Source of the DNA: Paracoccus denitrificans
GTDB lineage: Bacteria > Pseudomonadota > Alphaproteobacteria > Rhodobacterales > Rhodobacteraceae
DNA: 51,856 nt
Assembly: GCF_900100045.1 (NCBI RefSeq)
Contig: NZ_FNEA01000030.1
Location: 1 to 51,856, forward strand
Direction of reading: 5' to 3'
Shown here piece after piece: positions 44,887 to 51,856 of the stretch. The translations under genes and the position numbers were made by a program. The notes below the pieces were generated by a model. The model had not been told where the DNA came from and made no database searches. It worked only from the letters and a program-made list of their open reading frames with translations. The stretch's first letter is position 1; every line of letters begins with the position of its first letter.

Positions 44887-45861
44887 ATGGGCCAGTTGAT
44901 CGACGGCGTCTGGCATGACGAATGGTATGACACCGACAGCAGCGGCGGGCGCTTCCACCGCAGCGTGACCGCCTGGCGCAACTGGATCACCCCGGACGGC
45001 GGTCCCGGCCCCAGCGGCAGGGGCGGATTCGGCCCGGAAAGCGGGCGCTATCACCTCTATGTCTCCTATGCCTGCCCCTGGGCGCATCGCACGCTGATCT
45101 ATCGCGCGATCAAGGGGCTGGCGCCGCATATCGACGTCTCGGTCGTGCATCCCGACATGCTGTCCGAGGGCTGGACCTTCGCCACCGACTTCCCCGGCGC
45201 CACAGGGGACGGGCTGTTCGGCCTGCCCTTTCTGCGCGACATCTACCTGAAGGCGGACCCGAAAACCTCGGGCCGGGTGACGGTGCCGGTGCTGTGGGAC
45301 AAGGCGCAGGACACCATCGTCAGCAACGAAAGCGCCGAGATCATCCGCATGTTCAATTCGGCCTTCGACGGGCTGACCGGCAACGGCGACGATTATTGCC
45401 CGGCCGAGTTGCTGGACCGGATCGATGCGATGAACGAGCGCCTCTACGACCGCGTGAACAACGGCGTCTACAAGGCGGGCTTCGCCACCACGCAGGCCGC
45501 CTATGACGAGGCCGTCGGGCCGCTGTTCGAGACGCTGGACTGGCTGGAGCGCCACCTGGCCGCGAACCGCTATCTTTGCGGCGAGCGCATCACCGAGGCG
45601 GACTGGCGGCTGTTCACCACCACGCTGCGCTTCGATCCGGTCTATCACACGCATTTCAAATGCAACCGGCGCTGGCTGCGCGAATACCCGAACCTCTGGG
45701 GCTGGACGCGAGAGCTTTACCAATGGCCCGGCGTGGCCGAGACGGTGCATCTCGACCATATCGTGCGGCACTACCATTACAGCCATGACACGATAAACCC
45801 GCATCGCATCATCCCGATCAATCCGCTGATCGACTGGCACGAGCCGCACGGCCGGGGCTGA
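44887..45861 (+). CDS. glutathionyl-hydroquinone reductase
   Basis: Xi-class glutathione transferase (YqjG/PcpF/ECM4 family), reducing glutathionyl-hydroquinones to hydroquinones. 324 residues. The catalytic cysteine is C63 in the family motif YACPWAHR. The N-terminal thioredoxin-like domain continues with VTVPVLWDK and SNESAEIIRMFN; the C-terminal helical domain contains CGERITEADWRLFTTTLRFD, the family hallmark. A GCGCGAGGACAGC stretch precedes the ATG. Monocistronic or weakly linked to the short trxC remnant 69 bp upstream. Confidence 0.93.
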   Translation: MGQLIDGVWHDEWYDTDSSGGRFHRSVTAWRNWITPDGGPGPSGRGGFGPESGRYHLYVSYACPWAHRTLIYRAIKGLAPHIDVSVVHPDMLSEGWTFATDFPGATGDGLFGLPFLRDIYLKADPKTSGRVTVPVLWDKAQDTIVSNESAEIIRMFNSAFDGLTGNGDDYCPAELLDRIDAMNERLYDRVNNGVYKAGFATTQAAYDEAVGPLFETLDWLERHLAANRYLCGERITEADWRLFTTTLRFDPVYHTHFKCNRRWLREYPNLWGWTRELYQWPGVAETVHLDHIVRHYHYSHDTINPHRIIPINPLIDWHEPHGRG

Positions 45862-45901
45862 GACAAGGCGTCGCGGGGCTTTCCTAGAGTTTCTCTCTGG
45901 A

Positions 45902-45929
45902 TTGACAAGCCCTGCTGGCGGCGTATTCC
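45902..45929 (+). promoter_or_regulatory. candidate promoter of the efe operon
   Basis: TTGACA (45902-45907) and TATTCC (45924-45929) are 16 bp apart, about 108 bp before the efeU start, in a 175-bp gap. CTAGAGTTTCTCTCTGG lies directly before the -35 element and might belong to an iron-responsive site, but it does not match a Fur, Irr or RirA consensus well enough to name one. Confidence 0.4.
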
Positions 45930-46036
45930 TTTTCCCGCCGGCCCGTATTGGCCGGAGACTTGCCGCGATGCCCTTCCGGCCGGCGCGATCCGCCGCCACC
46001 GGACCCGCACCACGACAAAATGCTGGGGAAAGGCCG

Positions 46037-46882
46037 ATGCTGGCACCGTTTCTCATCATGCTGCGCGAGGGGCTGGAGGCGGCCCTGATCGTCGGCATCA
46101 TCGCCGGTTATCTGCGCCAGACCGGCCGGCGCGCCTGGCTGCCCGCGATCTGGGTCGGCGTGTTCCTGGCCGTCGCCATGTCGCTTTTCGCCGGCGCGGC
46201 GATCCAGCTGATCAGCAGCGGCTTCCCGCAAAGGACGCAGGAGCTGTTCGAGGCGGTGATCGGGCTTGTCGCCGTGGCGGTGCTGGTCGGCATGGTGTTC
46301 TGGATGCGCCGGGCCGCGCGCTCGATCAAGGCCGAGCTGCATTCCGGCATCGACGAGGCGCTGGCGCATCGGGGCGGCGCCGGCACCTGGGCGCTGATCG
46401 GCATGGTCTTTCTGGCCGTGGCGCGCGAGGGGCTGGAATCGGTGTTCTTCCTGCTGGCGATATTCCAGCAAAGCCGGGACGGCGCGGCGCCCATCGGCGC
46501 GCTTCTGGGCGTGATCGTCGCCATCGGCGCCGGCTGGGGCATCTATGCCGGCGCGCTGCGGCTGGACCTGCGCCGCTTCTTTCGCTGGACCGGGGTGTTC
46601 ATCCTGCTGGTGGCGGCGGGGCTGCTGGCAGGCTCGGTCCGCGCGCTGCACGAGGCCGGGCTGTGGAACGGCTTGCAGGACCGGGTCTATGACCTGAGCC
46701 TGACCCTGCCGGAATCCGGCCCGCTGGGCACCGTGCTGTCCGGCCTTCTGGGCTATCGCGAGGCCCCCACGCTGGGCGAGGCGCTGGTCTGGGGCGTCTT
46801 CCTGGCGGTCACGCTGGTGCTTTTCCTCAGGCCGCAGGCAGAACCCCTGCCCGCCCGGCCGCAGACTGCGGGGCGCAAATGA
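46037..46882 (+). CDS. efeU: ferrous/ferric iron permease EfeU (FTR1 family)
   Basis: Inner-membrane iron permease of the OFeT/FTR1 family, 281 residues with about seven membrane helices. Both iron-binding REGLE motifs are present: R10-E14 in helix 1 and R130-E134 in helix 4. Works with the periplasmic EfeO and the peroxidase EfeB in low-pH or low-iron ferrous uptake. GGGGAAAGG ribosome site. Its stop overlaps the next start (ATGA), so efeU and efeO are coupled. Confidence 0.93.
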   Translation: MLAPFLIMLREGLEAALIVGIIAGYLRQTGRRAWLPAIWVGVFLAVAMSLFAGAAIQLISSGFPQRTQELFEAVIGLVAVAVLVGMVFWMRRAARSIKAELHSGIDEALAHRGGAGTWALIGMVFLAVAREGLESVFFLLAIFQQSRDGAAPIGALLGVIVAIGAGWGIYAGALRLDLRRFFRWTGVFILLVAAGLLAGSVRALHEAGLWNGLQDRVYDLSLTLPESGPLGTVLSGLLGYREAPTLGEALVWGVFLAVTLVLFLRPQAEPLPARPQTAGRK

Positions 46883-48036
46883 CTTCACCCTCGAAAGGCA
46901 TTTACCTGGCGATCGCGGGCGCGGCCGTGCTGGCCGTCGCGGGCGGCGCGGCCTTCTGGTATGCGACGCAGCGGAATGCCGGCACGCAGACCGCGGCGGA
47001 CCAGCTGGTGACCGTGAACGCCACCACTTGCGAGCCCAATGCCATCACCGTGCCCGGCGGACGGCGCAGCTTCGAGATCGTGAACGCCAGCGACCGCCCC
47101 ATCGAATGGGAGATCCTGAACGGCGTCATGGTGGTGGCCGAGCGCGAGAACATCGCACCCGGCTTCCGCTCAACGCTGGAGGTGCAACTGGCGCCGGGCG
47201 AATACGCCATCACCTGCGGCCTGCTGTCGAACCCGCGCGGCACGCTGACCGTGACGCCGTCGGACGAGGCCGCGGCCGCCGCCTCGGAAGTCACGCTGCG
47301 CAAGTTCCTGGGACCGCTGTCGGAATACCGCGTCTATCTGGTCATGCAGGGCAATGCCGCGGTCAAGGCCGCCGAGGCGCTGCGCGACGCCATCACTGCG
47401 AACGATCTGGAGGCCGCGCGCGAGGCATGGCACCAGGCCCGCCTGCCCTATCGCCGCATCGAGCCGCTGGCTTATCGCTTTTCGGACCTGGAAGAGCGCA
47501 TCGACGCCCGCGCCGCCTATCTGGCCGGTCGCGAGCAGGACCCCGCCTTCATCGGCTATCACCGCATCGAATACGGCCTTTTCGCGGAAAACCGCACCGA
47601 GGGGCTGGCGCCCTTTGCCGATGCGCTGGTCGCAGACCTGACCGAACTGGCCGCCCGGCTGAAACAGGCGCCGCTGGATCCCGGCCTGCTGATCGAGATA
47701 CCGGGCGAAAGCGCGCTTCAGATCGCGCAGGGCCAGATACCGCAGGGCGAGAACCTTTATGCCGGCAACGACTTGCAGGATCTTGCCGCCAGCCTTGAGG
47801 GGATCGGCAAGCTGGCCGGCCTGTTGCGGCAGGTCGTGGCCGGGGTCGATCCGGCGCTGGACAAGGTCATCGAACAGGACATGCAGGCGGCCGAGGCGCA
47901 TCTTGCCGCCATCGCGGCCGAAGCGCACCCGACCTATGGCGATGTCCCGAAAGCCGCGCGCGACGCGCTTGCCGCCGACCTGACGCGGCTGTCCGAAAGC
48001 CTGCGCAAATTGCAACCCGCCATCGGGATGAATTGA
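46879..48036 (+). CDS. efeO: EfeO, cupredoxin plus M75 domain
   Basis: Periplasmic partner of EfeU, 385 residues. An uncleaved or weakly cleaved N-terminal anchor (AIAGAAVLAVAGGAAFWYA) leads to a cupredoxin domain at about 40-130 (ATTCEPNAITVPGGRRSFEI, with C at the usual first position) and then the M75 peptidase-like domain. The latter carries the HxxE metal motif H228-E231 (YHRIEYGLF). The arrangement is that of full-length EfeO, which is thought to bind Fe and Cu. Second gene of the operon; efeB follows after one base. Confidence 0.92.
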   Translation: MTSPSKGIYLAIAGAAVLAVAGGAAFWYATQRNAGTQTAADQLVTVNATTCEPNAITVPGGRRSFEIVNASDRPIEWEILNGVMVVAERENIAPGFRSTLEVQLAPGEYAITCGLLSNPRGTLTVTPSDEAAAAASEVTLRKFLGPLSEYRVYLVMQGNAAVKAAEALRDAITANDLEAAREAWHQARLPYRRIEPLAYRFSDLEERIDARAAYLAGREQDPAFIGYHRIEYGLFAENRTEGLAPFADALVADLTELAARLKQAPLDPGLLIEIPGESALQIAQGQIPQGENLYAGNDLQDLAASLEGIGKLAGLLRQVVAGVDPALDKVIEQDMQAAEAHLAAIAAEAHPTYGDVPKAARDALAADLTRLSESLRKLQPAIGMN

Positions 48037-48037
48037 C

Positions 48038-49342
48038 ATGAACGACCAGGGCCGCCTTTCCACCACGCGCCGCACCCTTCTGAGGCAGATCGGACTGGGC
48101 GCCCTGGGCGGGACCATCGCCGGCAGCATTGGCATCCACGCCCGGGCGCAGGACGCCAAGACCGCGCCGCAGGTGGTCGATGCGCCGCCGGGCCATGCCG
48201 AGACCGCCGCCCAGCATGTGCCGTTCCACGGCAGGCACCAGGCGGGGATCCTGACCCCGCGCCCGGCCAGCGGCATCTTTGCCGCCTTCGACGTGGTCGT
48301 CGCCTCGCTCGACGATTTCGAGCGGATGCTGCGGCTGCTGACCGAGCGCGCCGCTTTCCTGACCCAGGGCGGCGAGGTGCCGGCCCGCGACCCCAAGCTG
48401 CCGCCCGCCGATTCCGGCCTGCTGGGTCCGGTGATCGCACCGGACAACCTGACGATCACCCTGGGGCTGGGCGCCTCGCTCTTTGACAGGCACGACTGGC
48501 TGGCGGGGCTGAAGCCGGCGCGGCTGCAACGCATGGTGCAATTTCCCAACGACGCGCTGGACCCGGCGCTGTGCCATGGCGACCTGTCGCTGCAATTCTG
48601 CGCCAACCTGCCCGACACCAACATCCACGCCCTGCGCGACATCGTGAAGAACCTGTCCGAATTCCTGGTGCTGCGCTGGATGATCGAAGGCTCGGTCCCG
48701 CCGGTTCCGCCCGCCCCCGATGGCTCGACCCCCAGCGCACGGAACTTCCTGGGCTTCCGCGACGGCTCGGCCAACCCCGATGCCAACGATGCCGCGCTGA
48801 TGGAGCGCGTGGTCTGGACCCACGGCCCGGACGAGCCGGAATGGGCCCATGGCGGCAGCTACCAGGCCGTGCGCGTGATCCGCAATTTCGTTGAACGCTG
48901 GGACCGCGCGCCCCTGGCCGAGCAGGAGCGCATCTTCGGCCGCACCAAGATGACCGGCGCGCCCCTGGACGCGCCCCGGGCCAGCGAATACGACGTGCCC
49001 GACTACGCAGCCGACCCCGACGGCGCCACGACGCCGCCGGATTCGCATATCCGCCTAGCCAATCCGCGCACCCCGAAAAGCGAGCGCAACCTGATGCTGC
49101 GCCGCCCCTTCAACTATTCCCGCGGCGTGCTCAGGAATGGCCAGCTCGACCAGGGCCTGCTGTTCATCGCCTATCAGGCCGATCTGGAGGCGGGCTTCAT
49201 CGCCGTGCAGAACCAGCTGAACGGCGAGCCGCTGGAGGAATATATCAAGCCGGTGGGCGGGGGGTATTTCTTCGCCCTGCCCGGCGCAGCCGTCGGGGAC
49301 TATCTCGGCGCATCCCTTGTCAACGCAGCCAGGCGGAGCTGA
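48038..49342 (+). CDS. efeB: EfeB, Tat-exported DyP-type heme peroxidase
   Basis: Dye-decolourising-type heme peroxidase of the Efe system, 434 residues. The N-terminus TTRRTLLRQIGLGALGG is a twin-arginine signal, so it is exported folded with heme. The DyP motif GFRDGSANP is present with D242 as the acid-base aspartate, and the heme-ligand histidine is expected in the WTHGPDEPEWAHGG region or later. It oxidises Fe2+ or takes heme-derived electrons in models of EfeUOB. ATG starts one base after the efeO stop. Confidence 0.93.
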   Translation: MNDQGRLSTTRRTLLRQIGLGALGGTIAGSIGIHARAQDAKTAPQVVDAPPGHAETAAQHVPFHGRHQAGILTPRPASGIFAAFDVVVASLDDFERMLRLLTERAAFLTQGGEVPARDPKLPPADSGLLGPVIAPDNLTITLGLGASLFDRHDWLAGLKPARLQRMVQFPNDALDPALCHGDLSLQFCANLPDTNIHALRDIVKNLSEFLVLRWMIEGSVPPVPPAPDGSTPSARNFLGFRDGSANPDANDAALMERVVWTHGPDEPEWAHGGSYQAVRVIRNFVERWDRAPLAEQERIFGRTKMTGAPLDAPRASEYDVPDYAADPDGATTPPDSHIRLANPRTPKSERNLMLRRPFNYSRGVLRNGQLDQGLLFIAYQADLEAGFIAVQNQLNGEPLEEYIKPVGGGYFFALPGAAVGDYLGASLVNAARRS

Positions 49343-49384
49343 CCCGCCAAGCCGGAAATCTTACCCAAACGGGAGTTGGAAACG

Positions 49385-50212
49385 ATGGTCGGACATTACC
49401 TGAAGACGACGGCGCTGGCGCTGGCCCTGGGCGGCTGGGCCACGGGCGCCATGGCGGCGGACCCCTCGCTGGACCTGGTCGAGCCGCTGGCGGAATACAA
49501 GCTCTATGTCGCGGAAAACACTGCCAAGCTGGTCGAGGACACCACCGCCTTCACCGATGCGGTCAAGGCCGGCGACGTGGAAAAGGCCAAGTCGCTCTTT
49601 GCCCCCACCCGCACCAGCTATGAAAAGATCGAGCCCATCGCCGAGCTGTTCTCGGATCTCGACGTCTCGATCGACGCGCGCGCCGACGATTACGAACAGG
49701 CCGAGCAGGACCCGGACTTCACCGGTTTCCACCGCATCGAATACGGGCTTTGGGAACAGGGCTCGACCGAGGGGCTGGCGGAATATGCCGACAAGCTGCT
49801 GGCCGACGTGAAGGAACTCGACGCGCGCATCAACGGCCTGACCTTCCCGCCCGAAGTAGTGGTGGGCGGCGCGGCCGTGCTGATGGAAGAGGTCGCCGCC
49901 ACCAAGATCTCGGGCGAGGAGGACCGCTATTCGCGCACCGACCTGTGGGATTTCGACGCGAATTTCGAGGGCGCGGAAAAGATCTACGAATTGCTGCGCC
50001 CGCTGATCGCCGATGACGAGGCCGATTTCACCGCCAAGGTGGACGGCAATTTCGCAGCGGTGGACGAGGTGCTGGAGAAATACCGCAGCGCCGACGGCGG
50101 CTTCGTCTCTTACGAGGAACTGACCGATACGGATCGCAACGCCCTTTCGGCCAAGGTGAATACGCTGGCCGAGGATCTTGCGACGCTGCGTGGCAAGCTG
50201 GGCCTGGGCTGA
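49385..50212 (+). CDS. second EfeO-like periplasmic M75 protein without cupredoxin
   Basis: Exported protein of 275 residues: signal peptide ending GAMA (about residue 23), then only an M75/imelysin-like domain with H116-E119 (FHRIEYGLW). It lacks the cupredoxin domain of the preceding EfeO, matching the EfeM form. The domain shares its order of motifs with EfeO: LAEYKLYV, FSDLDVSIDARADDYE, SRTDLWDFDANFEGA. The ATG follows GGGAGTTGGAA. Fourth gene of the operon, 42 bp after efeB, and before a strong hairpin, so it belongs to the iron uptake unit. Confidence 0.88.
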   Translation: MVGHYLKTTALALALGGWATGAMAADPSLDLVEPLAEYKLYVAENTAKLVEDTTAFTDAVKAGDVEKAKSLFAPTRTSYEKIEPIAELFSDLDVSIDARADDYEQAEQDPDFTGFHRIEYGLWEQGSTEGLAEYADKLLADVKELDARINGLTFPPEVVVGGAAVLMEEVAATKISGEEDRYSRTDLWDFDANFEGAEKIYELLRPLIADDEADFTAKVDGNFAAVDEVLEKYRSADGGFVSYEELTDTDRNALSAKVNTLAEDLATLRGKLGLG

Positions 50213-50225
50213 TCGCCAACCGGCC

Positions 50226-50250
50226 GGCGAAGCGGTGCCGCCGCTTCGCC
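50226..50250 (+). terminator. hairpin ending the efe operon
   Basis: GGCGAAGCGG (50226-50235) pairs perfectly with CCGCTTCGCC (50241-50250) over a 5-nt loop, 14 bp after the last efe gene. No clear T run follows. Confidence 0.6.
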
Positions 50251-50349
50251 CTCGGCCCGGAATGCGGCCGGAATTTCCGAATGAAATTAGGTTTTTCAAC
50301 TGGTTGAGGCGTTAGTCGAGAATTTTGTACCGAGGCTGCATTTTTCCGC

Positions 50350-50378
50350 TTGCACCTTCCGGCGCGCCCTCCTATACG
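50350..50378 (+). promoter_or_regulatory. promoter of tRNA-Ala
   Basis: TTGCAC (50350-50355) and TATACG (50373-50378) with an ideal 17-bp spacer end 43 bp upstream of the tRNA. It lies just after an unusually AT-rich stretch (50280-50345), as expected for a strong stable-RNA promoter. Confidence 0.6.
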
Positions 50379-50421
50379 ACGCCTCACACGGGCGCCGGAG
50401 ACGCCGCCCGAGACCTCCGGT

Positions 50422-50497
<76 letters not shown>

Positions 50498-50658
50498 ATT
50501 CAATCATGAAGACAGCTTGGCACCCAGCCCGAAGCAACCGCAGCGGGCCTGCGCGAAGGCCCCGATCTCGGCCAGCGCTCTGCCCGATTTCCTGCGCCAG
50601 CATATCCTCCGGCTGGGCGAGCAGGTCCCCTGACCGTTCGCCGCGATGCCTTTCAGCC

Positions 50659-51558
50659 CTAACCGGCAGCCTGCTCGGATTCGATCCAGGACAGGAAAAC
50701 CTGCCGCGCCTTGCGGCGGGGGGCGTCGCGCGGGGTCAGGTTGGACTGCGTCAGATAATAGTCGAACTCTTCCAGAACCGAGACCTCGGACAGTTGCACC
50801 AGCCGTCCCTCTGCCAGATCGGGACGGATCATCGCCAGCGAGCACAGCGCCACGCCCTGCCCCGCCAGCGCGGCGGCGCGCAGCAGGTTGAAATCCTCGA
50901 AAATCGCGCCGGGCATTCGCTCGGGCACCGGCTGGCCCGCCCGATCCAGCCAGGTCCTCCAGCCCGACAGATCGGTGTCATGCAAGAGCCCGACCCCGAG
51001 CAGCCATTCCACCGACAGCTTGGGCGGGGCCGATCCGACCAGGGCCGGGCTGGCCACCGGAACGCTGCGCCCCGACAGGAAAGGCCGGGAGGAGATGGTT
51101 TCGCCGGCAGGACATGAACTGGAAAAGGTGAATGCCAGATCGGTCGTGGTGAAATCGATGTCGTGCCCGTGATGGGCATAGATCACACGCAGCTGGATTT
51201 CCGGGTGCCGTGCCCGAAAACCGGGCAGGCGAGGGATCAGCCAACAGATCGCGACCGACGGAATCGCCGCCACGACCAACGCGCCGTCCGAGGCAGCGGG
51301 CCGTGCCCGGCGGCAGGCCGCATCGATACCGTCGAAGGCCGTCGTCAGGTCGCGCGCCAACGCCACGCCGCGTGGCAAGAGCTTCGGCACCCGCCCGCTG
51401 CGGTCGAACAAGGGAACGCCAAGCCATTGTTCCAGATGCTTTATCTGATGGCTGACCGCGGGTTGCGTGACGAACAGGCTTTCGGCGGCGGCGCGGAAGC
51501 TGCCGGTTCGGGCGATCGCCTCGAAGGCGCGCAAAGCGTTCAGCGGGGGCTGGGACAT
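50659..51558 (-). CDS. LysR-type regulator (GcvA-like) next to creatinase gene
   Basis: LysR-family regulator of about 299 residues. The helix-turn-helix at about 5-65 (LNALRAFEAIARTGSFRAAA, then VTQPAVSHQIKHLEQWLGVP) closely follows the GcvA/AmpR-like group. The effector domain follows, with a C-terminal VFLSWIES block typical of the group. I used the ATG (MSQPPL...); a TTG three codons earlier is also in frame. Divergent from the creatinase gene, 104 bp apart, so probably its regulator. Confidence 0.88.
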   Translation of the reverse strand: MSQPPLNALRAFEAIARTGSFRAAAESLFVTQPAVSHQIKHLEQWLGVPLFDRSGRVPKLLPRGVALARDLTTAFDGIDAACRRARPAASDGALVVAAIPSVAICWLIPRLPGFRARHPEIQLRVIYAHHGHDIDFTTTDLAFTFSSSCPAGETISSRPFLSGRSVPVASPALVGSAPPKLSVEWLLGVGLLHDTDLSGWRTWLDRAGQPVPERMPGAIFEDFNLLRAAALAGQGVALCSLAMIRPDLAEGRLVQLSEVSVLEEFDYYLTQSNLTPRDAPRRKARQVFLSWIESEQAAG

Positions 51559-51662
51559 GAGCTGCAATCATGAGGAAATCTAATGAACTGATTATAAAAC
51601 GTCCTTTGACGCCTGCAAAGGTCCGCCTCATCGTAAAGGAAATCTTACGCAAGGAGAGATCG
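51559..51662. promoter_or_regulatory. divergent control region of LysR and creatinase genes
   Basis: GGAAATCTAA (51574-51583) recurs as GGAAATCTTA (51638-51647). The second copy lies inside CGTAA-N8-TTACG (51632-51649), a small LysR-style dyad overlapping the ribosome-site region AAGGAGAG of the creatinase gene. Likely regulator sites, not proven. Confidence 0.35.
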
Positions 51663-51856
51663 ATGACCGAACGCGACCGGCTTCAGAGTTTCATCGGCAA
51701 TGGCGAGAAGGCGGTCCCGACCTTCTCGGCCGCCGAGATGCAGCGCCGCCAGGACGGCATCCGCGCGCATATGGCGCAGGCGGGCGTCGATGCGGCGCTG
51801 TTCACCTCCTATCACAACATCAACTATTACGCCGATTTCCTCTATTGCCAGTTCGG
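51663..51856 (+). CDS. creatinase, N-terminal fragment (cut by window edge)
   Basis: The first 64 complete codons of a creatine amidinohydrolase-like gene (creatine + H2O to sarcosine + urea). TFSAAEMQRRQDGIRAHM followed by ALFTSYHNINYYADFLYCQF matches the highly conserved N-terminal domain of creatinases, a pita-bread (M24) fold. The AAGGAGAG ribosome site decides the start. The catalytic half lies beyond the window. DMSP lyase DddP and other M24 hydrolases are related, but the SYHNINYY block favours creatinase. Confidence 0.8.
   Translation, partial: MTERDRLQSFIGNGEKAVPTFSAAEMQRRQDGIRAHMAQAGVDAALFTSYHNINYYADFLYCQF

Overview
The window is high-GC chromosomal DNA (roughly two thirds G+C) with compact, mostly operonic genes and no phage, transposon or CRISPR. 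Gene content points to a facultatively autotrophic, methylotroph-like alphaproteobacterium, most likely Paracoccus of the denitrificans/pantotrophus/versutus group. It has a form IC RuBisCO operon next to a complete quinohemoprotein amine dehydrogenase (QHNDH) operon. The predicted mature subunit lengths (alpha 489, beta 337, gamma 82 residues) are those I recall for the Paracoccus denitrificans enzyme. This taxonomic call is inference from content, not a database match.

Layout. 0.1-1.5 kb: an MFS proton symporter, convergent with cbbR. 1.5-10.4 kb: divergent cbbR and cbbF-P-T-A-L-S-X, the Calvin cycle operon, closed by a strong hairpin/poly-T terminator; cbbE, cbbY and cbbZ are absent here. 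10.7 kb: a tiny zinc-ribbon protein. 10.9-21.7 kb: the qhp locus, with qhpG divergent from qhpA-D-C-B-E-F, then convergent qhpR (AraC type) and an aldehyde dehydrogenase divergent from qhpR. QhpA/B/C form a periplasmic amine dehydrogenase. QhpD (radical SAM), QhpG (flavin monooxygenase), QhpE (protease) and QhpF (ABC exporter) mature its cross-linked gamma subunit, and the aldehyde dehydrogenase consumes the aldehyde. The promoters of qhpA and of the aldehyde dehydrogenase share a long-spaced inverted repeat that is a good candidate operator for QhpR.

21.8-28.6 kb: a DUF3016 protein and a six-gene operon of a Liv-type ABC importer plus a GMC oxidoreductase, with a divergent LysR regulator. 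29.9-35.0 kb: malonate use, matC-matA-matB (transporter, malonyl-CoA decarboxylase, malonyl-CoA synthetase) divergent from a GntR regulator. 35.1-38.8 kb: an uncharacterised envelope cluster, two rightward membrane-protein genes facing three leftward genes for small anchored proteins that look like diverged paralogues. 39.2-42.7 kb: a CYTH/CHAD protein with a degenerate CYTH motif, alanine dehydrogenase and a hypothetical protein. 42.8-45.9 kb: a SulP transporter, an internally deleted trxC remnant and a glutathionyl-hydroquinone reductase. 46.0-50.2 kb: a ferrous iron uptake operon efeU-efeO-efeB plus a second EfeO-like gene. 50.4 kb: tRNA-Ala(GGC). 50.7 kb to the end: a LysR regulator divergent from a creatinase gene cut by the window edge.

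The best candidates for something undescribed are the shared qhp inverted-repeat operator, the 97-bp tail-to-tail overlap of qhpF and qhpR, the five-gene envelope cluster, and the trxC deletion remnant.
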